A stretch of 64,000 bases of DNA from Maniola hyperantus. Lineage: Eukaryota > Arthropoda > Insecta > Lepidoptera > Nymphalidae. The notes under the pieces are model-generated. The model had not been told where the DNA came from and did not search any database. It was given only the letters and a program-made list of their open reading frames with translations. Position 1 is the first letter of the stretch, and each line of letters starts with the position of its first letter. Below are positions 21,190 to 32,600 of the stretch, one piece after another. The DNA lies in contig NC_048538.1 of NCBI RefSeq assembly GCF_902806685.2, positions 12,462,001-12,526,000 of the forward strand, written 5' to 3'. A program made the position numbers and the translations under genes.

Positions 21190-21479
21190 TCATGATCAAC
21201 CCATCCGCCGGCTCACTACAGAACACGGGTCTCCTCTCAGAGTGAGAAGGATTCTGGCCATGTGCGGATTGGTAGACTTCACACACCTTTGAGAACATTA
21301 TGGAGAACTCTCAGGCATGCAGGTTTCCTCACGATGTTTTCCTTCACCGTTAAAGTAAGTGATATTCAATTACTTAAAACGGACATATAACTCCGAAAAG
21401 TTGGAGGTGCGTGCCCGGGATCGAACCCCCGACTTCCGATTAGAAGGCGGACGTCCTAACCATTAGGCTATCACAGCTT
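21190..21479 (-). repeat. tRNA-derived SINE, family B (full copy)
   Basis: Minus-strand copy: TCATGATCAACCCATCCGCC at its 3' end, GTTTTCCTTCACCGTTAAAG in the body, and the tRNA-like head GGATCGAACCCCCGACTTCC ... CCATTAGGCTATCACAGCTT. It is the best-preserved family B copy here. Confidence 0.85.
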
Positions 21480-21520
21480 ATTATTATTATAGCTGTCAAT
21501 GTCAATTCAGATTTTAGTCT

Positions 21521-21754
21521 GGTGGGAGGCTTCGGCTGTGGCTAGTTACCACCCTACCGCCAAAGCCGTGCCGCCAAGCGATTTAGCGTTCCGGTACGAT
21601 GCTGTGTAGAAACCAAAGGGTATGGCAGTTTTTATTAAACCCATACCCTTTCCAGGTTAGCCCGCTATCATCTTAGACTGCATCATCACTTACCATCAGG
21701 TGAGATTGCAGTCAAGAGCTAACTTGTATCTGAATTTTAAAAAGAAAAAAAAAA
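21521..21754 (+). repeat. SINE family A, body without head
   Basis: Matches 520-724: GTGGCTAGTTACCACCCTAC, GTTCCGGTACGATG, CATCATCACTTACCATCAGG and an A-rich tail at 21737-21754. The tRNA-like 5' head is absent. Confidence 0.8.
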
Positions 21755-21860
21755 CGAAGATCGGAGTGCGCTTTTCCACACGAAGCTCTAAACACGCCTC
21801 CAAACAATTTTTTTTTGTAAACAAATACCTATTTGGTAAAAGTTGAAAAGCTTAATAATA

Positions 21861-22023
21861 TAGTCTGCGACAGGTCGAGATGACAATCAGGGTATGAGGC
21901 GGGGGGACGCCCCGCACACCCGCACGTCAGCCGCGCTCGCCCGCATCGGATAAGCGCGAGGGCTGTTCGGGTGTGCGGGGCGTCGTCTCCCGATGGCCAT
22001 TTCGACCTGTCGCGTACTATACT
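21861..22023. repeat. GC-rich palindromic MITE, family P (well preserved)
   Basis: TATAGTCTGCGACAGGTCGA at the left and TTCGACCTGTCGCGTACTAT at the right. The core is a GC-rich palindrome with CGCCCCGCACACCCGCAC and its inverse. A good reference copy for the family. Confidence 0.85.
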
Positions 22024-22937
22024 TAATATAACAATAATAAATTATTATTTGAGTTTCGAAATTAATCAACCAAAAAGTCTGTAAGCCCCGGCCTAATCCC
22101 CGTGTTCATTGGGTTTTATTCGATGAAAATTAATTTTCAGCGAAGGACCACTGTGTTATGAACACTTTGAAGTTTGAGGTGCTTTATGCTTAGCTCTTTT
22201 AAGTACTTAGGTACCTTGTTTTAGGGTCGCGAGTTTATCTCTTTGTTTATTACAGAGGGTCTTGATTTGTAATGAGTTGAGGGTATTGATTGAAACGTGG
22301 TTTAAGTACGTGATAGATATTTAATAGTTTTGTATTGTAATTGTAAGGTCAAAGCCAAATACTTAATATTTATTTAAATTGGGTAGGTAAGTAGTATTGT
22401 ACACTTTCTGATGGTCAATAATTGCTGAATTTGCAATACAATGATGTACCTGATGGTGATAATTATTATTTACGTAAATTATTGAGTCTACTTGAGTGAA
22501 ATTGCACTTGTCCGTCTGTACGTCCGTCACAGCCTTATTACTTCTGAATTACTGAACGTAATTACTTCAAATTTAAACGTTATATGTAAACTGATGGCCT
22601 TCATCCGAATATTGCATAATTTTTTTTTACAAAAAAATAAAAACTGACTGCAATACCTACCTAACCCCAAATATTAAAAATTAATAAATAGTTTAATTTA
22701 TTAGGTACCGAATATATCTACTATGTATACAAGAGCTAATATAGTTCTATAATAATATTTTTGACTATCTAATATCTATAAGAAAGAACACAGCGCTCAC
22801 CACTGCGCCAGGGAGGGAGTCCACAACTTGATATTAACATAAAGTCATAAAATCGATAGGTACAAGTTTATGATGCCAAGACTTCAAAGATCCATTTACT
22901 GTTTGCGATCAAAAACTTTTCTTGTTACTCATTATAG
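22024..22937. other. AT-rich intergenic stretch, nothing recognised
   Basis: No supported gene or repeat. Three A/T runs and TAGGTAGGT-type words are present. Confidence 0.45.
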
Positions 22938-23675
22938 CTAGATGATGCCCGCACGACTTCGTACGTGTGGATTTAGTTTTTTTAAATGCCGTGGGAACTG
23001 TTTGAATTTCCGGGACAAAAAAGTAGCGTATGTCCGTCTCCAGGATGCAAGCTATCTCTAAAACAAATGATGCTCGTGACTTCATCCACATATCCACATG
23101 GATTTAGGTTTTTTAGAATCCCGTGGAAACTCGTTGATTCTCCAGGATAAAAGTATCCTATGCCCTACCCTGGGATGCAAGCTATCGTCAAAAACCGGCC
23201 AAGTGCGAGTCAGGCTTGCGCAACGAGGGTTCCGTACTACAGTCGTATTTTTTCGACATTATGCACGGTAATTCAAAAACAATGACGCATAAAAATAAAT
23301 AAAAATCTGTTTTAGAATGAACAGGTGAAGACCTTTCATATGATACCCCACTTGATATACTTAGTTATCTTACTTCAAAAATTTAAAATACTAATTTATT
23401 TCATGACTACAATTTAATTTTTTTGTGTGATGTACCTAACCACAAATTCACGGTTCTTAGATTTTTTCTCTTATGTCAGCTAAAAGACCTATCTAGGTAC
23501 TTGCCCATGATTCTAGGTCAACGGGAGGTACCCTGTAGGTTTCTTGACAGACCGACAGACAGACAACAAAGTGATCCTATAAGGGTTTCGTTTTCCTTTT
23601 GAGGTACGGAACCCTAAAAATGGTTAAACATGAAAAGCTAGCAGACAGACAGACAGACACACTTTCGCATTTGAT
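22938..23675 (-). mobile_element. Helitron-like element, type 1, rearranged and interrupted
   Basis: 22938-23057 and 23063-23187 are two successive partial copies of the CTAGATGATGCCCGC half (a tandem duplication). At 23619-23675 the matching other half resumes: GGTTAAACATGAAAAGCTAG, then CAGACAGACAGACACACTTT. The AACCGGCC repeat 23188-23618 lies exactly between, so it appears to have inserted into the element. Confidence 0.65.
23188..23618 (+). repeat. AACCGGCCAAGTGCGAGTC repeat (nested copy)
   Basis: AAAAACCGGCCAAGTGCGAG at the left and TGAGGTACGGAACCCTAAAA at the right. The interior closely follows the 3785-4178 copy, including GAAGACCTTTCATATGATAC. Confidence 0.8.
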
Positions 23676-23920
23676 AGAAGTTTCCAGGATTAGATAAGTA
23701 GGTAGGTACTTTACAGAAGCTTTACATACGATTTTTATTCATAAAATGATGACTTATTAAAAAAAAGCTTTTTGCTTTCGTAGTCTCCAATTTAATTAAG
23801 TTAGTATCTAGGTATAAGTAGGTAGGTACCTTTCCAAGTTTAGTATCTAATTATTATTTAGAGCGCGAGCGTCTCTATTTATTTACTCAATTAACTTTTT
23901 TCAATTGAGAAAGTAAGTTA

Positions 23921-24082
23921 TAGTACGCGACAGGTTGAGATGGCAATCGGGGCATGAGGCAGGGGGCGCCCGCACACCAACACGTCACTCGCGCTCGCCC
24001 GTATCGGGTTAGCGCGCGGGCTGTGCGGGTGTACGCGACGTTCCCGCCCCGATTGCCATCTCGACTTGTCGCGTGCTATAGG
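23921..24082. repeat. GC-rich palindromic MITE, family P
   Basis: ATAGTACGCGACAGGTTGAG and GCCATCTCGACTTGTCGCGT form the terminal inverted repeats around a GC-rich core. Confidence 0.8.
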
Positions 24083-24095
24083 TGGCTTCATTTTA

Positions 24096-24268
24096 ATAGC
24101 CTCAATAGCTCAACCGGTATAGAAGTGGACTGAAAACCGAAAGGTCGACGGTTCAAACCCCGTTCGTTGCACTATTGTCGTACCTACTCCTAGCACAAGC
24201 CTGACGCTTAATTGGAGAAGAAAGGGGAATATTAGTCATTTAACATGGCTAATATTCTTTAAAAAAAT
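24096..24268 (+). repeat. tRNA-derived SINE, family C (better copy)
   Basis: AGCCTCAATAGCTCAACCGG, GACTGAAAACCGAAAGGTCG, GGTTCAAACCCC, then GTCGTACCTACTCCTAGCAC and an A-rich end. The tRNA-like A and B boxes are cleaner than in the 13711 copy. Confidence 0.8.
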
Positions 24269-24575
24269 AGTAAGATCTCCTGCTCCGTTGCGACGTGATT
24301 GAAGGACAAACCAAAAAATCAGCAAAACAACATTCGAACACACTTTCGCGTTAATTATAATATGGGTACCTACCGATCTAGATACATAGAAGTTTACTAA
24401 GTTTGAAATTCGAGAGACTTAAACTTTTATTCGAGTTTCTTTTTACAAAGTAGTAAAGTTAGGTAGTAGGTACCTACCCTCCTAAGTATAGGTTTCGTTC
24501 AAAGACATTTTGACAAGTAAGTAAAATGTCTTTGGCTTTGGTCTATCGGCGGTATAACAAGCTGAAAGTTTGTAT

Positions 24576-24950
24576 ACAGGGTGTAACCAGAACGCTGTCA
24601 AACAAGGAGACAGGTGATAGTACTGATAATTACTGATATGATCCTACTACAAAAAAAACGCGAAAAAAAATTACCTAAAATTTTGTAAAAGTTTATGATA
24701 TTATATTGCAAATAAAACATCTGACTGACGCTAGAGGCCAAAGAAACGTTGCGTAAGTAGGCCAATCGGAGTCAATTCCGCGTCGTAGGCGCGGCATTGA
24801 CCAGAGTTTTCCACGCTACATTGCGGGTTTGAAAAATACTAAATCACTAAAACTACGAAATGAGGTAAATGGTTATTGGTATTGGATTGTGTTTGGTAGT
24901 AAGTATAACAATAACGATAAGTTTTTGCAAGCGTTCTGGTTACATCCTGT
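24576..24950. repeat. MITE with ACAGGGTGTAACCAGAACGC ends
   Basis: The left end ACAGGGTGTAACCAGAACGC pairs with the right end GCGTTCTGGTTACATCCTGT with one mismatch in 20. 375 bp, no ORF. The shorter relative at 15457-15715 lies in reverse; a lone end is at about 13985. Confidence 0.85.
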
Positions 24951-25063
24951 AGATATATTTTGTTAGTTGTTACTTTATAACGTCGTGGTAAGTATTAAAA
25001 TACGGTCGACCTACGCGGTACCTGATTATCTTCGTTAAACTTTGGATGTTGTCCGTGCGAGTG

Positions 25064-27790
25064 CACTGAAAGAAATGTTTTGTAAACAGTTACAAAAACT
25101 TTGGTTACTGTTTACACAAAAAAAGTGACTTGCAAACTATGTTTTACTAGCTACAAAACTGACTTTTGCTATTTGAGTTGAGGTACTAGTTGCTAAAGTT
25201 ATTTTGTTGAAGTTAATTGAACTGTTTTACTGTTTTTAAGCAACCAGTTTATGAACGTATAACACTCCATCTTCTTGTTAAGTACTTTTCGATTTTGTAT
25301 CTTTTAAGCAACCTGCGCCCTACTGGTACCTTTACTGTGCGTTTGTTATTAACAAGTCGATATGTTGTTAATATGTTAAATGTTTTGTATCAATTTAACA
25401 AACTGTTTACCTACTGGTAGCCTAATGGTGTGCATTTGGTTACAAAACAATTTGTCAACGGATTACTATTTTTTATTGTTACTGATATGTGAACAGTGTG
25501 ATTGTTATTAAGATATCTTGGTGTGTTAGTAGTTACCAAACTGTTTAGTAATATGTAACTAAATTAGTTGAGTAATGGTAGGGAACTGTTCAGTTATAAA
25601 TAAGAAACCTAGTTGAGTAATGGTATTATGGTTAATGAAATCTAGCTTATAGTATTTACATACTTATTTTTTTGCAGTAGATATAATTTGCAAGCTAAAA
25701 TGTAAACCTATACCAATATTGTGTCTGTTTGTTCAAAAACCAACAAACCCATCGGTACATTTACATTTCAGCAACAAACTACATCTGTTACAAAAAAGTA
25801 AGAATAAAGATACTATTACAAGCTAGATTTCATGAACCGTACCATTACTCTACTAGGTTTGTTACTTATTAGTAATAAGTTATAACTAAACAGTTTGGTT
25901 AATTAATATTGGCTAAAGTTACTGATTTGAAATAAAATTATACATTACTTTATACTTATTTATTTTTCGTCTCAAATACATAGGTAGGTACGAGTATACT
26001 TAATATATATCTCAATATCAAAATTAAAAATACAAGCCTATAAAACTTACAGATGAAACATAAACATAGCTTTTACTATGAGACGATTTTCCAGAATTAA
26101 AAAGGGCTGTTTCATACGTTTTCCAATGAGCAGTGGCTTCTTGTATGAAATATCTATTTTTTATCCTGGAGGATGGTTTGACCCGCTTCAGTATTATTTA
26201 TAACATAGCTTCGAAATAGCATTTTACCTTAATTATTAATCAGTTATTTGAGTTACAGTCATAAAAACAAGTCTACAAAAATTTAATAATATTATGATGT
26301 CATTTGTATACATTCAAAAATAACTCTATCATTAACAAAAATATTTTTAATCATCATAAATGAAATTACACAAGCTTTTTTAAGTAGGAAGGTATCTTCA
26401 CTTGTAATTTGACAGCAATTATATAATATTATGCATTATTCATTAAATTGGCACTAAACAAATAAAAATTCAACCTTACTAAAGTACCTACCTACCTGCA
26501 AAACTTATTTATACATACACATTCTGTATCTGTTCTGTTTCCTGAGCTCCAAATCATCTGAAGTATGGTTTTGTTGTAGTTGCTTTTTCTATATTTTCAT
26601 CCTCAGGACAGGACACTGAAAAAATTAAACAAAGAATTAATTTATTTAGAGAAGGACGACTACACCAGAGAGCTAAATCTACACTCGCACATGCTAAGAA
26701 GATTGTACTTACATCACTTTGCTGGTCTGACGGAAAAGCATCTGTTAGCATATTTTTAACTGTGGATAGTTGTTTTATCAGTTTCGCTGTGTCCAATCAT
26801 AGGTACCAGTTCCTTTGTTGTCCTCGGCCAACATTAACAATGTTTCAAAGTCAATGCCATGTTCTAGAATATAATTGTAAACATAATTATGATGCAACCA
26901 CCATACAACTACCTATTACCTACTTTGAATATACTTACTACCAGCGTACATACCTTTAAATTTCGGAATGTACATCTCGAGGCCCCACGACTTTAAATAA
27001 TTTTCTATGATAATATCATAGAAGATTGATATTGTCAGGCTCAGCCAGCTTTGTGCCTTCGTCAGACACTGCCGCCTCCGCGAAGTCGCTCATGTTCTTA
27101 AATATTCGGCCAGGCGCTGTACGGTACAACTTTTTTACGAAAACCATTAGGCACCTGTTGTAGAAACCGTACCGCACCGTAGAAACAATAGTGTAAACAC
27201 TAATTACGAGGCACTCCTTTTGCTGACTCCAAATACACACTCACTGATCACTGAATAAAATTGAAACAGGACAACGTACAGGCTAAAATATCAAAGAAAG
27301 TTTGATTGTTATTTTTGAAATTGTTAGATTATTTGTAATTAAAGTTTGACTATATTAATACAGCATTTAGTACGGTTGTTATCAGTAAAATAAATAGGGT
27401 ATCACCTGTAAAACCTTTGTAGATAATAAATAAAGTAACATGTTATTATCAAATTTATTAAGCTTTTTAATGTCTACAAAAGTTTGGTAATTCACTAAAT
27501 GTACACGTTTTGTAAAATATGATCAAATATTAAATAAATAATAAGCAAATAGTTATGTTATGTATTAGACATCGGTTTTGTTGCTATAGAAAATCTAATT
27601 GGTTTACGTTGTTTCAGTTACTAGTAACCAAACGTTTTGTAACTTATTAACCTACTACATTAACCCAACTGCCTTTGAGAACACACACTAAACTAGTTAT
27701 GTAATAAATAGTCAAAGTTTATTTATTAACGACTAAAGTTTGTTTAAAATTTAAGCAACAAAACTAGTTTGGTTGATTCTTTTTTTCAGT
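25064..27790. mobile_element. Candidate 2.7-kb element with CACTGAAA ends and subterminal repeats
   Basis: The left boundary reads CACTGAAAGAAA and the right TTTTTTTCAGTG. Both flanks are filled with variants of GTTACAAAA, TTTGGTTACT and AACTAGTTTGGTT. Within the left half, 25608-25650 (CCTAGTTGAGTAATGG...) is inverted at about 25815-25855. A broken spliced SAM-domain gene sits inside. No clean target duplication was found, so the borders are tentative. Confidence 0.4.
26554..27091 (-). pseudogene. Broken spliced gene with a SAM domain
   Basis: Reading the minus strand from ATG at 27091: MSDFAEAAVSDEGTKLAEPD, then after a frame change IENYLKSWGLEMYIPKFK ending at a donor (exon edge 26954). 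The next exon, 26863-26713, reads HGIDFETLLMLAEDN, then in two further frames KELVPMIGH and AKLIKQLSTVKNMLTDAF, and ends at GTAAGT. A third piece starts after an acceptor at 26615. Together they form a sterile alpha motif (SAM) fold sequence, a protein-interaction domain. Small shifts between blocks mean it cannot be read through, so I call it a pseudogene. It lies inside the candidate CACTGAAA-ended element and may be that element's cargo or its own gene; a decayed host gene is the alternative. Confidence 0.6.
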
Positions 27791-28009
27791 GTGTATCAAA
27801 GGGAAAAATAAAAGCTCTCTTCAAGTCTTCTACGAGAATATTGTTCCTGAATATTAAATTTTCTTTTGAATATGCTGGGATGGCTTTGTTGGCTTTCTTA
27901 TATGTTATTTGCGGAGTTTTCCAGTTTTATGAAGAAAGAAAAATGTACCTACCTAACTACATACCTAATAATTTTAAAATCGACACAACAAGCCATAAAT
28001 CTAAATCTT

Positions 28010-28246
28010 CTAAATATATAAAATGAAAAGGTAGGTAACTGACCGACTGACTGACTGACTGATCTATCAACGCACAGCTCAAACTACTGGACGGATTGGA
28101 CTGAAATTTGGCATGCATACCTATAGTTAAGTATTATGACGTAGGCATCCGCTAAGAAAGCATTTTAGAAAATTTAACCCCTAAGGGGGTGAAATAGGAT
28201 TTGGAAATTTATGTAGTCCACGCAGACGAAGTTGCGAGCATATCTA
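28010..28246 (+). mobile_element. Helitron-like short element, type 2
   Basis: TCTAAATATATAAAATGAAA, GACTGACTGACTGACTGATC, GGCATGCATACC, GTAGGCATCCGCTAAG and AACCCCTAAGGGGGTG, ending at a decayed GAAGTTGCGAGCATATCTA. Confidence 0.7.
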
Positions 28247-29345
28247 ATTGATTATAGGCAGGTATAGGTACAGTCAGCGAAATAGCTATGTTGCTGACTG
28301 TACTTATAACCTACTGTTGCTAGGTTTGCACCCGCCAGAACAAGCGACTATGGACGGGTGCATACCTAGCTTTCTTGCTGACCCTACCTGAAGTTTGTAA
28401 TAATATTGAATGTATAGGTAGGTACCTACCTACCTAGAGGGTGATCTCCGGAACTGATGATACGATTCGGAAAATTATTTTATTGATAGCTTCATTATTC
28501 CCGTAGGTACCTATACTCTACCATACGCTAAGCTATTTAATAATAAAAATATAAGGACGGTTATTTAGTTGAAATTGCATAGATACCTAAAGTAACTCGA
28601 AACATCTAGAATAGGTACAAAGACTATAACATTATGTTGACGGTTGACCTAACAAATAAATTATTTGTAAGTATAACCTACCTTACCTCTGCCTGTGCCC
28701 GCACGTATTTTCATCAAATCTCATCAATAGAAAACTCCAATAATAAAGTCGTCGCGTCTTCCTTCTCCTCCCTTTTTAATTTCCCGGCGTGCTAATAAGT
28801 AGACACCTACTTAGATAGGTAATATCGCGCCGAGACACCTTTTGAAAGAAGCTGCTTTTGTTAGAAATGTCGAAAATTAGCTTTTAGAACGCCGCCGCTG
28901 GCGACTTTTTCAAAAATTGTTACCTACTTACCTATATCTATATTTATAGGTACACACACAGGTAGGTATAATGTAGATAATAAAATATACCAATTAGTAA
29001 GTAGGTACCTAAGTACTTGAACTTACCAATTATTTACTTACCTACCTTCTTCTTTTAACTGTGCCTCATTATTTCTAATTCGAATTTATACAATGATTTC
29101 ATTCAGCTCTCAGGCGAATAAAATTATACGGTTGAGTTTAACAGGTAAATACTTGTTAAGTTAATTGTCAAAGCCGAATAGCAATCAACAAGTAGGTAAC
29201 TTTAACGAGAGATAACATTTCGTTCGAATTTTCCTTTGATAAGGGTCGTGGCAGCTACGAAGTTGTTCTGACACCATTTTCAGTCTCTTTAAGTGTCTAC
29301 TGTACCTATTGAAATGGACACAATATACTTAGGTACCTATAATTA
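28247..29345. other. Intergenic stretch rich in TAGGTAGG words
   Basis: No gene supported. GTACAGTCAGC and GCTGACTGTAC around 28270-28303 form a short hairpin, and TACCTACCTACC words are dense from 28420 to 29050. Confidence 0.45.
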
Positions 29346-29493
29346 GTACACGACAGTTAGAAATCGCAATCGGGGAGGGAACGCCCCGCAATTCCGCAAA
29401 GCCCCCGCGCTAACCCGGTGCGGGCGAGCGCGGGTGACGTGCGGGTGTATGGAGCGCCGCCTCATACCCTGATTGCTATCTCAATCTGTCGAC
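29346..29493. repeat. GC-rich palindromic MITE, family P
   Basis: TAGTACACGACAGTTAGAAA at the left (diverged) and TTGCTATCTCAATCTGTCGA at the right, with a GCGGGCGAGCGCGGG core. It lies about 160 bp upstream of the Rab26 start codon. Confidence 0.7.
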
Positions 29494-29655
29494 TTATCAC
29501 TTTTTACGGTTTTACGGATTTAGGTTCTAGTTTTTTGAGCATTGAAAAAACAAACAAAAGGGAAAACATAAAAGTGTGAAATAGTGAAAGTGACATTGTT
29601 TTTAGGATTGACTACGGCTCTAGGTTCAAGTTTTTTTGGGCCCTGAAAAGACAAA

Positions 29656-32600
29656 ATGTGGAATCCGAACATAGACAATAGACAAATGGAGAAGAGGGTG
29701 GTAGTGGGTAGGGTTCGACCGACGTGGGCGAGGAATCTGCCGGAAGTCAGAGACGATGACGAGCAGAGTGAGGACCTTGGCGCTATGCCGCACAGCGACC
29801 CGCCTTCGCCGACCGAGCAGTGGGACCAGCAGGGGAAGATAGAAGAAAAATATGATGTTTTTGGAAAAGTAGGACTTAAAGAGATTTTCTAATTTTCTTT
29901 AGCAACGATAGAGTAAGTAGGTAGATAGGTAATATACCTACATAATATTAGGTATACTCAATGATGCTGTGATAGCATTCAGTAGGTACAGTTTTAACAA
30001 ATTATATGGATCAGCCAAGTCCTAAACTATAAAATGTGTTAATTTTAGACATAGGTAGGTACTTTTATTAGAGTTGAGCCACATTTGTTAAAATTGTAGG
30101 TACCTACCTACTTATTTACCTACTGAGTGTGCGAGGCCGAAAGAAACTTTGGAAACCACCGCGCCTTAACGGTTTTTAGGGTTCCGTACCTGAAAAGGAA
30201 AAAAGGAACCCTTATAAGATCACTTCCTTGTCTTTCTGTCTGCCGTGTCTGTCAAGAATCCTAGGTATAGTGTACCTAGGTGCCTACTTCCCGTTGACAT
30301 AAAATCATGAAATTTGGCAGGTAGGTAAGTAGATCTTATATATAGTAATAGCACCCGGAAAATCTGAAAACCGTGAATTTGTGGTTACATCAACAAACAA
30401 AAAATTAAAATGTGTTCATGAACTAATAATTAAGTAAATACTATTTTCAACTTTCAAAGTAAGATTAATACCTACCTATAGATACTTACTACTTAGGTAG
30501 TACCAGTGGCGTGCACAGTGTTTGAAGCCAGGGTACGCATTAGTTAGGTTGGAACCTGTTTACTGGCAGGTCATAATGAAAAATATGCATTAAGCTATTA
30601 CAACTGGGGTAAGCAGTGCATTTATGCCTCTATGACGTGCACGCTACTGGGTAGTATGAACTACGAAGTGGGGGTAGGTATCATAATTATTATGAAAGGG
30701 CTTTACCTACCTGTAAATTCTAAAACAGATTTTTGTTCATTTTTATGCATAGGTAGGTACTAATGTTTTTGATTTAAGTATAGTGGAAAATGACAAATAA
30801 ATACGACTGTAGTACGGAACCCCAGGTGCGCAAGTCTGAGTTGCACTTATAGTCGGTTTTTTAGTTATATCTATAGGACGGCAGTATTGTAGGACCTAGG
30901 TAGGTACACCGGTAAGTTAACATACCTAAGTACCTACTCACTTAATTTAGAAGTGTATCCTGTATTTCCAGGTGATGTTGCTCGGCGACAGCGGCGTAGG
31001 GAAAACGTGCATGCTCGTGCGTTTCCGGGACGGCACCTTCCTCGCCGGAAACTACATTTCCACCGTCGGCATCGACTTCCGGGTAGCTACACCCAACCCC
31101 ACCCACTGACACTGACAAACATTGTTAAAACTATCTTTTATGCAGATGAATTAGGTACTTATTAAAAAAGAGGCAAAGAAATATTACCTATCATTTTATT
31201 CCTCCAATCTAACTTTGAGTTCCAAAATTGGTTTAACTTTTCAGTTTTTACTTTTTTCTCATGACGGAAAATGACAATTATTCAAATTGGTTAGGTACCT
31301 GCCTACTAGGTAAGTAGGTAGGTACGTAAGTAAGTACTTATCAAGTTTTTAAAACCTCTTAGGACTTTAGGTATTTCAGAAAACAGATGTCGATTAATTA
31401 GGTATGGTCTACTCAATTTAGGTAAACCTGCCAACGCAAAATTAGCAATATTCATTCGCACTAGTTAATAATTTTTCATTCGTTCTATATTTTAAAATGA
31501 AAAAAAAACTAAATGGTCTTCAAGGGTTCCGAGTTCAAACGGACCAGTCACGGGTACACGCGAACGGTCCGCCGCTACGCCATTGGTGTTAAAGTTTGGC
31601 GCGCTTTTTCTGTTCCCGCCCCCTAACCGTGACAGCTGTGATTGAATCGGTTCCTCCACTGAGTGATTTATAGCATAGTGTTCCTTTTTTTGTTCATTTT
31701 TTGCTATCTGATTTATGGCATCTGGTGTCGATACAAATAACACCAACCATCATAATAATTTAGGTTCATAAAGCTATTTTTTTATGAACACCTGCACACA
31801 TTTCAGATTGTACCTACTATAATTACCTATCAATTCAAACAAGTAATTATTATTTCATAAGATCAGGACCTGTATTTAAATAGAAATAAAATGAATAATG
31901 TGAATTAAAACTATTTTCCTTTTATTACCTAGGTACAGTAAATTATTGTTGACGAACCTTATTTTTCACATAAGTATTTAATTATTATTGTATTGTGATA
32001 GCATATTTAAATACGTTAATTTAAATTACCTATTTTAAGTTCAATCAGAGAATTTGCATAGAATAATGGATTGTTTTCATTCATTGTAAAACAAGAGCGG
32101 AGCGAGACCAATAATTAACCTATGACCAATATTAAATGTATATATGTATATTATTATTAAAATTAAAAAAATAAAAATGCTCATCGAAAATACAACTAAC
32201 GCCATCTATTGCAGAACAAAGTAGTAACTGTAGACGGCATCAAGGTCAAGCTTCAGATTTGGGACACAGCAGGGCAAGAGCGCTTTCGTAGCGTCACACA
32301 CGCCTATTATCGAGATGCACATGGTAATTATTCCTATTGTTTCATTAGTGTATCAAGAACACCATTAATTTTAATTTATAAAAAATTAGTGATATGACAA
32401 TTTTCAGCCTTTCTTTCGTTAGCTATATCAATTAATACAACATTAACAAATACCTTTTTGTGACTACTAACGCCATCTCCATCTATGTCTAAACAACACT
32501 TGGAAAACGTTTGTTTTGGTTACAACAGTTGGCAGCATTGTTTTTTATTGAGAGCTACAAAACTAAACTTTATTAAAGTCATAGAGTAGGTTTATATTAG

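Noticed and set aside
31492..31746. 84-codon minus-strand ORF in Rab26 intron 2
   Set aside because: No domain and no splice or promoter context.
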